The notes under the pieces: model-generated
What the model was told of the DNA's origin: nothing
What the model saw: the letters and a program-made list of their open reading frames with translations, nothing else
Databases searched by the model: none
Translations under genes and position numbers: made by a program
In this document: piece by piece, positions 38,366 through 46,987 of the stretch
How positions within the stretch are numbered: the stretch's first letter is position 1
Layout of the letters: each line of letters starts with the position of its first letter
From: Sphingomicrobium clamense
Lineage (GTDB): Bacteria; Pseudomonadota; Alphaproteobacteria; Sphingomonadales; Sphingomonadaceae
DNA: 64,000 bases
Reading direction: 5' to 3'
NCBI RefSeq assembly: GCF_019264355.1
Contig: NZ_JAHVAH010000001.1
Location: 728,001 to 792,000, forward strand

Positions 38366-38901
38366 GTATTTTCTCCTTCGAACTGTTCGCGCAATTTCTG
38401 GCGCGCATGCATGAGGCGGGTCTTGGCAGTCCCCACCGGAATATCGAGTGCGGCCGCCACCTCGGCGACCGAAAAGCCCTCCAGGTAGAAGAGGGCGATG
38501 GCGGCGCGCTGGCCGGGCGGGAGCGCGGCGATGGCCTCGCGCAACTCGCCATGCTCGGCTGCCGTATCGGGCGCTCTCGGTGCGTCCGGCTCGGGCAATT
38601 TCTCGTCGCGGCGGCGGTCGGCCATCTCGCGGCGCATCATGCGCCCGGCCTTTCCGGTGACGATGCGATAGGCCCAGGCGCGAAAGGCGCGCGGATCCTT
38701 CAATCGGTCGAGCCGCGCGAAAATCTCGCGCCAGGCACCCTGCACCGCATCCTCGGCATCGGCATGGTTGCCGGTCAGGCGCAGCGCATGGGCCATCATC
38801 GGACGATGGTGCGCCTCGACCAATTGCCGCGCGGCCTTGCGGTCGCCGTCGAGGGTGGCGGTGACGAGCCAGTCGTCCAATAGTCGTGCAGGCTGGCTCA
38901 C
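38362..38901 (-). CDS. ECF RNA polymerase sigma factor
   Basis: The 179-aa protein is a group-4 sigma factor with region 2 (HALRLTGNHADAEDAVQGAW, AFRAWAYRIVTGKAGRMMRR) and region 4 (LPPGQRAAIALFYLEGFSVAEVAAALDIPVGTAKTRLMHARQKL). It is not the EcfG type, which is elsewhere in the window. Translational coupling with the membrane protein downstream suggests a sigma/anti-sigma-like pair. The signal it responds to is not visible. Confidence 0.88.
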   Translation of the reverse strand: MSQPARLLDDWLVTATLDGDRKAARQLVEAHHRPMMAHALRLTGNHADAEDAVQGAWREIFARLDRLKDPRAFRAWAYRIVTGKAGRMMRREMADRRRDEKLPEPDAPRAPDTAAEHGELREAIAALPPGQRAAIALFYLEGFSVAEVAAALDIPVGTAKTRLMHARQKLREQFEGENT

Positions 38902-39035
38902 GGCGCTCCCCCTTTTTCAAATGTCACCCTAGAGGTGCCCGGAGCGGCGCAAAAGGTTCATCGCATCTCGTGCGTGACCTCGCTGGGTCGCTGCGCTAGA
39001 GGGCTGCAACCGCTGATTTGCATGAAAGAAAAATC

Positions 39036-40781
39036 GTGTCGCTCTACGCCCGTTTCACCGCCCAGCTCGACGCCATCCTCGACGCGCTTGTCGCCGAAGG
39101 GACGATCCCCGCCGATGCGCAGCGCCGCGGCGTGACGGTCGAGCCGCCGCGCGATCCATCGCATGGCGATCTCGCGACCAATGCGGCGATGGTGCTGGCC
39201 AAGCAGGCGAAGACCAATCCCCGCGCGCTGGCCGAAGCGATCGGGCCCAAGCTCGAGGCGCTCGAGGACGTAAAGAGCGTCGAGATAGCGGGGCCCGGCT
39301 TCATCAACATCCGGCTGGTCGACGATGTCTGGACCAAGGAACTGGCCGACATTCTAGATAGCGGCGAGGCCTATGGCCGCGCGACCGAGCCCAAGGGCGA
39401 GACGATCAATATCGAATATGTCTCGGCCAACCCGACCGGGCCGATGCACATGGGGCATAGCCGCGGTGCGGTGGTGGGCGACGCGCTCGCGCGCCTGCTC
39501 GCCTTTGCGGGCTATGACGTGGTCAAGGAATATTACGTCAACGATGCCGGGGCGCAGGTCGATACGCTCGCCCGTTCGGCGCACCTGCGCTACCGCGAGG
39601 CGCTGGGCGAAGAGATTGGCGAAATTCCCGAAGGCCTCTATCCGGGCGACTATCTGGTGCCGGTCGGCAAGGCGCTCGCGGAAGAATTTGGCGACCGCTA
39701 TGTCGATGCGCCCGAAAGCGAATGGCTCGACACGTTCAAGGTGAAGGCGGCCAACGCGATGATGGACCTCGTGCGCGCGGACCTTGCGCTGCTCGGGGTC
39801 GAGCATGACGCCTTCGCCTCCGAAGCCGAGCTGCAGGCGTCGGGGCAGGTCGATGCGGCCTATGACGAGCTGCGCGCAAAGGGGCTGGTCTACGAAGGCG
39901 TGCTCGAAGCGCCCAAGGGTGAAACGCCCGACGATTGGGAGCCGGTCGAGCTGACCCTGTTCAAGTCGACCGAATATGGCGACGACCAGGATCGGCCGAT
40001 GAAGAAATCGGACGGCAGCTGGACCTATTTCGGCGCCGACGCCGCTTATCATCGCGCAAAGGTCGAGGGCTGGGCGTCGGGCAAGGAAGCCGACCACCTG
40101 GTCAATATCTGGGGCGCGGATCATGCCGGGACTGTCAAGCGCGTCCAGTCGGCGGTGAAGGCGCTGACCGACGGCAAGGTCGATCTCGACGTCAAGCTGG
40201 TGCAGATGGTGCGGCTGTTCCGTGCGGGCGAGCCGATCAAGATGTCGAAGCGTGCGGGCAATTTCGTAACGCTGGCCGACATGGTGCGCGAGGTCGGCAA
40301 GGACGTCGTGCGTTTCATGATGCTGACGCGCAAGGCTGACGCCCCGCTCGACTTCGACTTCGCCAAGGTGGTCGAGGCGTCGAAGGACAACCCCGTTTTC
40401 TACGTCCAATATGCGCATGCGCGGATCAGCTCGGTCATGCGCAAGGCGAAGGCCGAGGGCGTGTCGCTCGACGATGCCGACCTGTCGCTGCTCGACGAGG
40501 AAGAGCTGGGCCTGGTCAAGCTCGCTTCGACCTTCCCGCGGGTGGTCGAGCAGGCGGCGCACGCGCACGAGCCGCACCGCATCGCCTTCTATCTCTACGA
40601 CCTTGCCGCCGCCTTCCACGCGGCATGGAATCGCGGCAATGACGACCCCGCCAAGCGCTTCATCATCGAAGGCGAGCCGCAGCTCACCGCAGCACGGCTG
40701 GAACTCGCGCGCGCGATCGGGCAGGTATTGAAAAACGGCCTGTCCATCATGGGGGTGGAAGCCGCCGAGGAGATGCGTTGA
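39036..40781 (+). CDS. argS: arginyl-tRNA synthetase
   Basis: ArgS charges tRNA-Arg. The 581-aa protein has the class I HIGH-type motif in [19 protein letters not shown], an MSKRAGNF signature (KMSKS equivalent) and the C-terminal DALR domain. The GTG at 39036 gives [19 protein letters not shown], matching the usual N terminus; the TTG at 39018 is an unlikely extension. Its stop shares a base with the ATG of the SPOR gene. Confidence 0.96.
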   Translation: MSLYARFTAQLDAILDALVAEGTIPADAQRRGVTVEPPRDPSHGDLATNAAMVLAKQAKTNPRALAEAIGPKLEALEDVKSVEIAGPGFINIRLVDDVWTKELADILDSGEAYGRATEPKGETINIEYVSANPTGPMHMGHSRGAVVGDALARLLAFAGYDVVKEYYVNDAGAQVDTLARSAHLRYREALGEEIGEIPEGLYPGDYLVPVGKALAEEFGDRYVDAPESEWLDTFKVKAANAMMDLVRADLALLGVEHDAFASEAELQASGQVDAAYDELRAKGLVYEGVLEAPKGETPDDWEPVELTLFKSTEYGDDQDRPMKKSDGSWTYFGADAAYHRAKVEGWASGKEADHLVNIWGADHAGTVKRVQSAVKALTDGKVDLDVKLVQMVRLFRAGEPIKMSKRAGNFVTLADMVREVGKDVVRFMMLTRKADAPLDFDFAKVVEASKDNPVFYVQYAHARISSVMRKAKAEGVSLDDADLSLLDEEELGLVKLASTFPRVVEQAAHAHEPHRIAFYLYDLAAAFHAAWNRGNDDPAKRFIIEGEPQLTAARLELARAIGQVLKNGLSIMGVEAAEEMR

Positions 40782-41485
40782 TGGCGGAAGAGGAGCGGCT
40801 TCCCTGGCTCGAAGCGGTCGAGGACGAAGACGCGCCGAGCGGGATTTCGACGACCAAGATGGCGACCGCGATCGGCGTCGTACTAGTCGCCGCCGTGGGG
40901 GTCGCGGGGACCATGTACTGGGTCGGGCAGCAGTCGCCCACGGGCACTGGCGCGCCGACGCTGATCGAAGCGCCCGACAGTCCCTACAAGGTGCGCCCTG
41001 CCGATCCGGGCGGGCTCGACATTGCCGGCGAGAGCGAGACGGCGTTCGCGACCTCGGCGGGCGAGGATCCCGACGCGCAGCTCGACCCTGACGGGCTTGA
41101 GGAAGCGCCGCGTATCGCGGTCGAGGAACCGACGCCGGCTCCTGCGCCGACGCCCACGCCCACGCCCGCGCCTGCGCCGCGCACCGATCCGCTGGCGCCG
41201 ACACCCACGCCGGCGCCGACGCCCGCACCCGCGCCAGCCGCGGTGCCCTCGGGCCCCAAGGTCCAGCTGGGCAGCTTCACCAACCGCGCGCAGGCCGAGG
41301 CCGCGTGGGTACTGCTCTCGTCTAACTATTCTGAGATCGGCGCGATGACCAAGTCGATCGAGGAAGCACGCGTCAACGGGCGGACCTATTATCGCGTTCG
41401 TGGCCTGGCCGCCGACCGCAACGCGGCCCGAGCCGCCTGCGAAGCGCTCAAGGCGGCGGGCGAAGTCTGCGTGGTCGTGAACTGA
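40781..41485 (+). CDS. SPOR-domain inner-membrane protein
   Basis: The 234-aa protein has a short cytoplasmic N terminus, one membrane helix (about residues 27-46, MATAIGVVLVAAVGVAGTMYW), a periplasmic linker rich in Pro-Thr and Pro-Ala repeats (PTPTPAPAP), and a C-terminal SPOR domain (GPKVQLGSFTNRAQAEAAW). SPOR domains bind glycan strands lacking stem peptides at division sites. It is coupled at both ends: TGATG with argS and TGATG with nagZ. Confidence 0.88.
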   Translation: MAEEERLPWLEAVEDEDAPSGISTTKMATAIGVVLVAAVGVAGTMYWVGQQSPTGTGAPTLIEAPDSPYKVRPADPGGLDIAGESETAFATSAGEDPDAQLDPDGLEEAPRIAVEEPTPAPAPTPTPTPAPAPRTDPLAPTPTPAPTPAPAPAAVPSGPKVQLGSFTNRAQAEAAWVLLSSNYSEIGAMTKSIEEARVNGRTYYRVRGLAADRNAARAACEALKAAGEVCVVVN

Positions 41486-42495
41486 TGCAGGCTTGCATTT
41501 ACGGCCTGTCGGGCGAGCGCCTGACCGACGACGAGCGCGAATTCTTCAAGGACGCCAACCCCGCAGGCTATATCCTGTTTGGGCGTAATACGGTGTCGAA
41601 GGAGCCGTTGAAGGCGCTCACAGCCGAGCTGAAGGAGCTGCACGGGCGCGACGACGTCCCGATCCTGATCGATCAGGAAGGCGGGCGCGTGGCGCGCATG
41701 CGCGAACCCGAATGGGTCAATTTCCCGGCGATGGACAAGTTCGAGGACCTTTACGAAATCGCCCCGTCGAGCGCGATCGAAGCGGCGCGGGTCAATGCGC
41801 GCGCGATCGGGCTGATGCTCGCCGAACACGGCATCAACGTCGATGCCATGCCGGTGCTCGACGTGCGCCAGCCGGGCGCGAGCCGGATCGTCGGCGACCG
41901 CAGCTTCGGACCCGACCCGCTGCGCGTGGCTTCGCTAGGCCGCGCGGTGATTGCGGGGCTGCACTCGGCGGGTGTGGTGAGCATCATCAAGCATATTCCG
42001 GGGCATGGCCGCGCGACGGTCGACAGCCACAAGGCACGTCCGTTTGTGAGCGCCAACGCAGTCGAGCTGGACGACGATCTCTATCCGTTCGAGCGATTGC
42101 ACGACGCGCCGATGGGAATGGTCGCGCATGTCGTCTACGAAGCGTGGGATTCCGACCATGTCGCCAGCCAGTCAGCGACCGTGGTGCAGGAAATCATCCG
42201 CGGCCGGATCGGCTTCGACGGCTTCCTGATGAGCGACGATCTCAACATGGCCGCGCTTGAGGGGCCGGTCGCCGAACGCGCGGTGGGCGTGCTCTACGCG
42301 GGCTGCGACGTTGCGCTCCACTGCTCGGGCAAGATGGAGGAAATGGTCGAGGTGGCGAAAATCTGCCCCGAAATGACCAGCCGCGCGAAAGAGCGGATGG
42401 ACGAGGCGATGCAAGCAGTCCGCGAACGTGACGACGGCGACCTCGATTTTGCCGAGGCGATCAAGAAGCGCGATCAACTCTTGGCGCTGGCCTGA
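41485..42495 (+). CDS. nagZ: beta-N-acetylhexosaminidase (peptidoglycan recycling)
   Basis: NagZ is a glycoside hydrolase family 3 enzyme that releases GlcNAc from anhydro-muropeptides in the cytoplasm. The 336-aa protein starts IYGLSGERLTDDEREFF and has PILIDQEGGRVARM, and KHIPGHGRATVDSHKARP with the His and Asp of the mobile catalytic loop. GFLMSDDLNMAAL follows with the nucleophile aspartate. Length matches E. coli NagZ (341 aa). Confidence 0.94.
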   Translation: MQACIYGLSGERLTDDEREFFKDANPAGYILFGRNTVSKEPLKALTAELKELHGRDDVPILIDQEGGRVARMREPEWVNFPAMDKFEDLYEIAPSSAIEAARVNARAIGLMLAEHGINVDAMPVLDVRQPGASRIVGDRSFGPDPLRVASLGRAVIAGLHSAGVVSIIKHIPGHGRATVDSHKARPFVSANAVELDDDLYPFERLHDAPMGMVAHVVYEAWDSDHVASQSATVVQEIIRGRIGFDGFLMSDDLNMAALEGPVAERAVGVLYAGCDVALHCSGKMEEMVEVAKICPEMTSRAKERMDEAMQAVRERDDGDLDFAEAIKKRDQLLALA

Positions 42496-42515
42496 CCTGC
42501 GACTAGGCTCCCCAT

Positions 42516-43268
42516 ATGGGGGAACGACTCTTCAACAAGCCCGAAGACGATGCGGAGATGCTCCACGTCGATGTCGAGGGCTGGGAAGGACCGCTCGACC
42601 TACTGCTGAGCCTTGCGCGCAACCAGAAGGTCGACCTCAAGCAGATCTCGATCCTGGCGCTGACCGAGCAATATCTCGACTATATCGAGAATGCCCGCGC
42701 GCTGAAGCTCGAGCTCGCGGCCGACTATCTCGTGATGGCGGCCTGGCTCGCTTATCTCAAATCCTGCCTGCTTTTGCCCAAGGATCCCGAACAGGACCCG
42801 AGCCCCGAGGAGCTGGCGCTGCGGCTGCAGCAGCGGCTGATGCGGCTCGATGCGATGCGCGAGGCAGGGGCGCGGCTGATGGGTCGCGACCGGCTGGGCC
42901 GCGACGTCTTCGTGCGCGCAAATGCCGAGGGCCTGCGCGTCACGCGCAAGACCGCCTGGCAGGCCAACGCCTTCGATCTCTACGCCGCCTATGGTCGTGT
43001 GCGCGCGCGCACCCAGCCGGCGATGCATGTCGTCCATGACCGGCGCGTGATGACGCTCGAAGATGCGATCCATCGGGTGGCCGGACTGCTCGGCACCGCG
43101 ATCGAGTGGACCACGCTCGAGGCGTTCCTGCCCGCGACCGACGATCCCGCATTCCGCAAGTCCTGCCTCGCTTCCTCCTTCCTAGCCGCGCTCGAACTGG
43201 CGCGGCAGGGCCGACTGGAGCTGCAGCAGGAAGAGGCGTTCGACGATATCAGGATCAAGGCGGCATGA
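42516..43268 (+). CDS. scpA: segregation and condensation protein ScpA
   Basis: ScpA is the kleisin subunit of the SMC-ScpAB condensin. The 250-aa protein has the N-terminal WEGPLDLLLSLARNQKVDLKQISILALTEQYL, ADYLVMAAWLAYLKSCLLLP, and a C-terminal winged-helix region. The stop overlaps the scpB start (ATGA). Confidence 0.94.
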   Translation: MGERLFNKPEDDAEMLHVDVEGWEGPLDLLLSLARNQKVDLKQISILALTEQYLDYIENARALKLELAADYLVMAAWLAYLKSCLLLPKDPEQDPSPEELALRLQQRLMRLDAMREAGARLMGRDRLGRDVFVRANAEGLRVTRKTAWQANAFDLYAAYGRVRARTQPAMHVVHDRRVMTLEDAIHRVAGLLGTAIEWTTLEAFLPATDDPAFRKSCLASSFLAALELARQGRLELQQEEAFDDIRIKAA

Positions 43269-43864
43269 TCGACGACTTCGTTCGCGCCGTCGAGGCGATC
43301 CTGTTCGCCAGCGACGAGCCGCTGACTGTTGAGGAAATCGAGGGCCATGCGGGCGAGGGTGACGTGAAGGCGGCGCTCGAGGAGCTGGTGTCGCATTATG
43401 ACGGGCGCGGAGTCGAACTGGTCGAGCGCGGCAAGCGCTGGCATTTCCAGACCGCGCCCGATCTCGCGCATCATCTGCGCCGCGAGCGCGAGGAACCACG
43501 CCGCCTGTCGCGCGCTGCGACCGAGACGCTGGCCATCATCGCCTATCATGAGCCCGTCAGTCGTGCCGAAATCGAGGCGATCCGCGGGGTGCAGATTTCC
43601 AAAGGCACGCTCGACGTGCTGATGGAGGCGGGCTGGGTACGCACCGGCAAGCGGCGCGAGACGCCGGGCCGGCCACTGACCTACCTGACGACGGCGGAAT
43701 TCCTGACCCATTTCGGGCTCGAAAGCCGGCGCGACCTGCCGGGGATCGACGACCTCAAGGCGGCCGGCCTGCTCGATCCGCTCGACGAGGAAGCGCTGCA
43801 ATTGGCGCTCGATGGCGACGAGGAACCCGCAGAAGAGGTGGAATCCGACGAAGAAGACGCCTAA
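43265..43864 (+). CDS. scpB: segregation and condensation protein ScpB
   Basis: ScpB dimers bind ScpA in the condensin complex. The 199-aa protein has two winged-helix domains: VRAVEAILFASDEPLTVEEI and RLSRAATETLAIIAYHEPVSRAEIEAIRG, with GRPLTYLTTAEFLTHFGL. The last ~15 residues are acidic. I use the ATG overlapping the scpA stop; the longer frame upstream lies inside scpA. Confidence 0.94.
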   Translation: MIDDFVRAVEAILFASDEPLTVEEIEGHAGEGDVKAALEELVSHYDGRGVELVERGKRWHFQTAPDLAHHLRREREEPRRLSRAATETLAIIAYHEPVSRAEIEAIRGVQISKGTLDVLMEAGWVRTGKRRETPGRPLTYLTTAEFLTHFGLESRRDLPGIDDLKAAGLLDPLDEEALQLALDGDEEPAEEVESDEEDA

Positions 43865-43897
43865 GTCTAAGGCGAAACGACTTTTCGGAGACCTTCC

Positions 43898-44131
43898 ATG
43901 GGCAATATCGGCCTTCCCGGCATCCTCCTGATCGCGCTGATCATCCTGCTACTGTTCGGGCGCAATCGCTTTTCCAACATGATGGGCGACCTCGCCAAGG
44001 GCGTGAAGAACTTCAAGAAGGGCATGGCCGATGAAGAGGCCGAGCGCCCCGCCGAGCCGCGCCAGCTGCCGCGCGAGGACACGGTCGACGTCGAGGCGCG
44101 CCGCGACACGACCAGGGACGAAACGCGCTAG
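43898..44131 (+). CDS. tatA: twin-arginine translocase subunit TatA
   Basis: TatA forms the membrane pore of the twin-arginine export system. The 77-aa protein has an N-terminal helix (LPGILLIALIILLLFGRNRF), the amphipathic helix DLAKGVKNFKKGM, and a charged tail. It carries the GRNR instead of the common GxxKLP hinge but the family pattern is clear. First of the tatABC set, 33 bases after scpB. Confidence 0.93.
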   Translation: MGNIGLPGILLIALIILLLFGRNRFSNMMGDLAKGVKNFKKGMADEEAERPAEPRQLPREDTVDVEARRDTTRDETR

Positions 44132-44137
44132 TCCACC

Positions 44138-44461
44138 ATGTTTGGTGTCGACGGGGCCGAATTGCTGGTCGTGGCGATCGCCGCGCTCATCTTCATCGGC
44201 CCCAAACAGCTCCCCGTCGCGATGCGCACGGTCGGCCGCTGGGTCGGCAAGATCCGCGGCTATGCGCGTCACTTCAACGCCGGCATCGAGAGCGTGATGC
44301 GCGAGGCCGAGCTGGAGGCGATGGAAAAGGAATGGCGCGAGCAGAATGCGCGCATCATGGCGCAATACCCCAACGCCGACGCGCAGCCGCCGATGGTCGA
44401 GCCCAAGTCGACCGAACAGGGTGATGAGCCCGACGCCAAGCCCGAGCGGGACCTGCCGTGA
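44138..44461 (+). CDS. tatB: twin-arginine translocase subunit TatB
   Basis: TatB with TatC receives Tat substrates. The 107-aa protein has the N-terminal helix (GAELLVVAIAALIFIGPKQL), the TatB-type FIGPKQLPVAMRTVGRWVGK hinge, and an amphipathic helix then an acidic tail. The gap from tatA is six bases and its stop overlaps the tatC GTG. Confidence 0.93.
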   Translation: MFGVDGAELLVVAIAALIFIGPKQLPVAMRTVGRWVGKIRGYARHFNAGIESVMREAELEAMEKEWREQNARIMAQYPNADAQPPMVEPKSTEQGDEPDAKPERDLP

Positions 44462-45318
44462 AGGATATTGACGACACCGAAGCGCCGCTGCTGGATCACC
44501 TGATCGAATTGAGGAAGCGCTTGTTGCTGGTGGTGGGCACGCTGTTCGTGACCTTCTTCGCCTGCCTCTATTTCGCCAAGCCGATCTTTGCCGTGCTGGT
44601 GCAGCCGCTGCTCGATGCGGGCGAGGGTCGTTTGGTCTTCATCGACCTGTTCGAGGCCTTTTTCGTCGAGATGAAGGTCGCCTTTTTCGCGGCGCTGATG
44701 ATCACCTTCCCGGTACTCGCGACCCAGTTGTGGCGGTTCGTCGCACCGGGTCTCTACGCCAAGGAAAAGCGCGCTTTCCTGCCCTTCCTGCTGCTGACTC
44801 CGGTCTTCTTCGCGGCCGGGGCATCCTTCGCCTATTTCATCGCCATGCCGTGGGCGCTCAATTTCCTGCTCGGCTTCGAAGGGCAGGTTGGCGGGGTGCA
44901 GCGCGAAGCACTGCCCGGCGTGGGCAACTATCTCTCTTTCGTGACGCGTTTCCTGTTTGGGTTCGGCGTTGCCTTCCTGCTCCCGATCCTGCTGCTGGTA
45001 CTCGAGCGCGCGGGCATCGTGACGCGCGAGCAGCTGATCGCCGGTCGTCGTTATGCGATTGTCGCAGCCTTCCTGTTCGGTGCCGTCCTGACCCCGCCCG
45101 ACGCGGTCAGCCAGGTCATGCTCGCTTTGCCGCTCTACGCGCTTTACGAAGGCGCGATCCTAGCCATTCGCCTGACCCGTCGTCCCGCCGAAGAGGCGGA
45201 CGAAGCCGGTGTCGATTCCGCCCACAAAAAAGCCCCCGCAGATGCGGAGGCCGAAAATCATGTGGGCCCGGAAACGCCACCGGGGGGGGGGAGGGTTGGC
45301 GGTTCCGGGCCCATTTGA
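44458..45318 (+). CDS. tatC: twin-arginine translocase subunit TatC
   Basis: TatC is the six-helix receptor for twin-arginine signal peptides. The 286-aa protein starts with APLLDHLIELRKRLL, has FIDLFEAFFVEMKVAFF, LWRFVAPGLYAKEKRAFLPF and GAVLTPPDAVSQVMLALPLYALYE. The last ~45 residues (after RLTRRPAEEAD) are a non-conserved tail. The final ~30 codons are the antisense of the small-RNA gene described here and include a ten-base G run (45282-45291). The ancestral stop was probably earlier. Confidence 0.92.
   Translation: MKDIDDTEAPLLDHLIELRKRLLLVVGTLFVTFFACLYFAKPIFAVLVQPLLDAGEGRLVFIDLFEAFFVEMKVAFFAALMITFPVLATQLWRFVAPGLYAKEKRAFLPFLLLTPVFFAAGASFAYFIAMPWALNFLLGFEGQVGGVQREALPGVGNYLSFVTRFLFGFGVAFLLPILLLVLERAGIVTREQLIAGRRYAIVAAFLFGAVLTPPDAVSQVMLALPLYALYEGAILAIRLTRRPAEEADEAGVDSAHKKAPADAEAENHVGPETPPGGGRVGGSGPI
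45226..45251 (-). terminator. intrinsic terminator of the small RNA
   Basis: On the minus strand GCCTCCGC (45251-45244), a four-base loop and GCGGGGGC (45239-45232) form an 8-bp stem (one G-U pair) followed by TTTTTT (45231-45226). Its polarity fits minus-strand transcription only. It lies inside the tatC coding region. Confidence 0.8.
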
Positions 45319-45359
45319 TCGGATAGCGAGAGCGGGGGGGCAAAAGGTCACTATCCAAA
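45226..45359 (-). ncRNA. candidate stress-induced small RNA with C-rich hairpin loops
   Basis: A minus-strand transcript of about 134 nt is predicted directly downstream of phyP. An EcfG-type promoter precedes it. Hairpin 1 pairs GGATAG (45356-45351) with CTATCC (45326-45321) and exposes a loop with a C7 run. Hairpin 2 pairs 45312-45297 with 45279-45264 (16 bp, one mismatch) and exposes a 17-base loop with CCCU and C10. A terminator hairpin and T6 end it. The loops resemble anti-Shine-Dalgarno motifs of alphaproteobacterial regulatory RNAs (CUCCUCCC type). It overlaps the tatC 3' end antisense. No database match was made; this is inference from sequence. Confidence 0.65.
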
Positions 45360-45365
45360 GACTCA

Positions 45366-45390
45366 AACGCCCCTTGGAGAGCCCGGTTCC
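45366..45390 (-). promoter_or_regulatory. EcfG-type promoter of the small RNA
   Basis: On the minus strand the -35 GGAAC (45390-45386), exactly 16 bases, and the -10 CGTT (45369-45366) match the general stress sigma consensus GGAAC-N16/17-CGTT. The expected start, 5-8 bases on, falls at about 45358-45361, right before hairpin 1. It is 50 bases after the phyP stop. Confidence 0.75.
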
Positions 45391-45439
45391 TGCCCGATGC
45401 GGTTTTTTTCAAAATTGTTGATGCGGCGCCGTAACGTCC

Positions 45440-46969
45440 TCAATTTTCCGGGAAAATCGGAAGCTCCACCGAGTAGCTCCCCACCCGACGGTCGAGCGCC
45501 GAACGGAGCTGGCGCGCGAGTCCGTCGACCACGCGGTCGAACTGCTTGCGCTCGTCGGGGTCGGTTTCGGATTGTTCGATCAGGCCCTCGCTGCTGACCG
45601 ACAATCTTGCGGTCAGCTCACTGGTACGGCGCAAGGCAATCTCGATCGCCGTATCGGGCGCGTGGTTCATCACATATTCGACGATTTCGGTGATCAGGAA
45701 GGCGGCGGCAACCGCCGTGTCCTGCGTGGTCGATGCGCTGTCGAGGTCGAGCTGCATCGCTGCCGCCTGGCCCTCCGGCGCGCTTGCCCGAAGGCCCGAA
45801 GAAAGTTCGGTGATGAGCGGACGGAGCTGGATGCCGCGGCTTTCCTCGACCTCGGCGAAATGATTGCGGTGGACGACCGCCAGCGCTTCGACGCGGCGAC
45901 CGATCCCGGCATAGGCCTGCTGCGCTTCCTCGCCGACCGCAGTGCGCGAATGAATGTTGAGCAGGCTCGCGACGACCTGGAGGTTGTTCTTAACGCGGTG
46001 ATGGACCTCGCGCACGAGGCGTCGCTGTCCGTCGAGGGCGTTGACGAGCTGCTCTTCGCTCTCCTCGATCCGCCCAAACGTATCGACGAAGGCCTCGCCC
46101 AGGTCGCGCACTTCACTGGCTGCGCCGCGCTGGTCGGGGAGGTGGAAGTCTTCGCCCACGGGGTCGTAGTCGACGACCGCGCGGCGCAACCGGCGGATTG
46201 GCCGGGTCAAGATAAGTTCGACCAGCGCCCACGCGATCCCGGCGGCAAGCAGCCACATTAGGATGGGCAGAAGAACGAGTTGGCGATCCTGCCAGTCGAC
46301 GATGCGCACCGGCATCGCCGCCCCGGCCTCGAGCCGCCCGCCGGCAATGTCGAGGGTCAGTCGTTCGATGTCTTCGCCCGCGGAAAGCGGCGCATTGCCG
46401 AACAGGCGGAGCTGTTGCCGACCATCGTCAAGATGGAAATTTTCGATGTCGGGGCTGACGTCGCGCACCGCGTTGCTGAGTTCTTCGGCGGCGATGAGGC
46501 TGGTCGCAGTGCCATCGGCGACACCGACGCGCACGACGAGGCCATCATTGTCGGGTGCAATCCACATGCGCACGCCGCCCGGCCGCACCGCATCGCCTTC
46601 AGGCGCGTCGGGCCGGGCATCGCCACAAATCTGCGTGCCGTCGGCGCCGGTAATGGCGAAGTCGCGAGACAGGGCCGGGGCGATCTCAACGGCCTCGCGG
46701 GCGACCTCGCACGGGTCTTCATTTCCCGCGATGAGCGCGCCATTGGCCGCCACGCGAAGCGCGAGGGCATTGCGGGCGACCAGCGCCTCGACTGCGCGTG
46801 CGCCGGCAAGCATTTCGCCCGCCGCCTGGCCGCGCCGGGTTTCGTGACCGCGATCGATCTCCTGGATCGCCGCATAGACGAACAGCCCCCCGATCGGCGC
46901 GAGCGCGACCAGCAGCACGAAGAATAGCGTGACCGGGGTGGGGAGAGGGAATGAGGAGGAGCGGCTCAC
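45440..46969 (-). CDS. phyP: HisKA_2 sensor kinase-like regulator of PhyR (PhyP-like)
   Basis: The 509-aa membrane protein has helices at about 13-34 and 230-253 flanking a periplasmic sensor region, a HAMP-like segment (LTRPIRRLRRAVVDYD) and a HisKA_2 domain with phosphoacceptor His324 in EVHHRVKNNLQVVASLLN. The ATPase domain looks degenerate: the N-box reads EIVEYVMNHAP (Tyr where Asn is expected) and no clear G-box follows. In Sphingomonas Fr1 the equivalent protein, PhyP, acts as a negative regulator of PhyR. Start is GTG with GGAG eight bases before; it lies 18 bp after nepR. Confidence 0.85.
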   Translation of the reverse strand: MSRSSSFPLPTPVTLFFVLLVALAPIGGLFVYAAIQEIDRGHETRRGQAAGEMLAGARAVEALVARNALALRVAANGALIAGNEDPCEVAREAVEIAPALSRDFAITGADGTQICGDARPDAPEGDAVRPGGVRMWIAPDNDGLVVRVGVADGTATSLIAAEELSNAVRDVSPDIENFHLDDGRQQLRLFGNAPLSAGEDIERLTLDIAGGRLEAGAAMPVRIVDWQDRQLVLLPILMWLLAAGIAWALVELILTRPIRRLRRAVVDYDPVGEDFHLPDQRGAASEVRDLGEAFVDTFGRIEESEEQLVNALDGQRRLVREVHHRVKNNLQVVASLLNIHSRTAVGEEAQQAYAGIGRRVEALAVVHRNHFAEVEESRGIQLRPLITELSSGLRASAPEGQAAAMQLDLDSASTTQDTAVAAAFLITEIVEYVMNHAPDTAIEIALRRTSELTARLSVSSEGLIEQSETDPDERKQFDRVVDGLARQLRSALDRRVGSYSVELPIFPEN

Positions 46970-46987
46970 GCGCGCAACTCCGCGCGG

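Noticed and set aside
45327-45350. C7/G7 run as part of a G-quadruplex
   Set aside because: Only one isolated G run is present in this loop; four spaced runs would be needed.
45160-45421. several short ORFs around the tatC 3' end
   Set aside because: They are translations of the hairpins and homopolymer runs of the small-RNA candidate.
45396-45426. repeated GATGCGG around a T7 run as a tatC terminator
   Set aside because: The repeats are direct, not inverted, so no hairpin forms before the T run.
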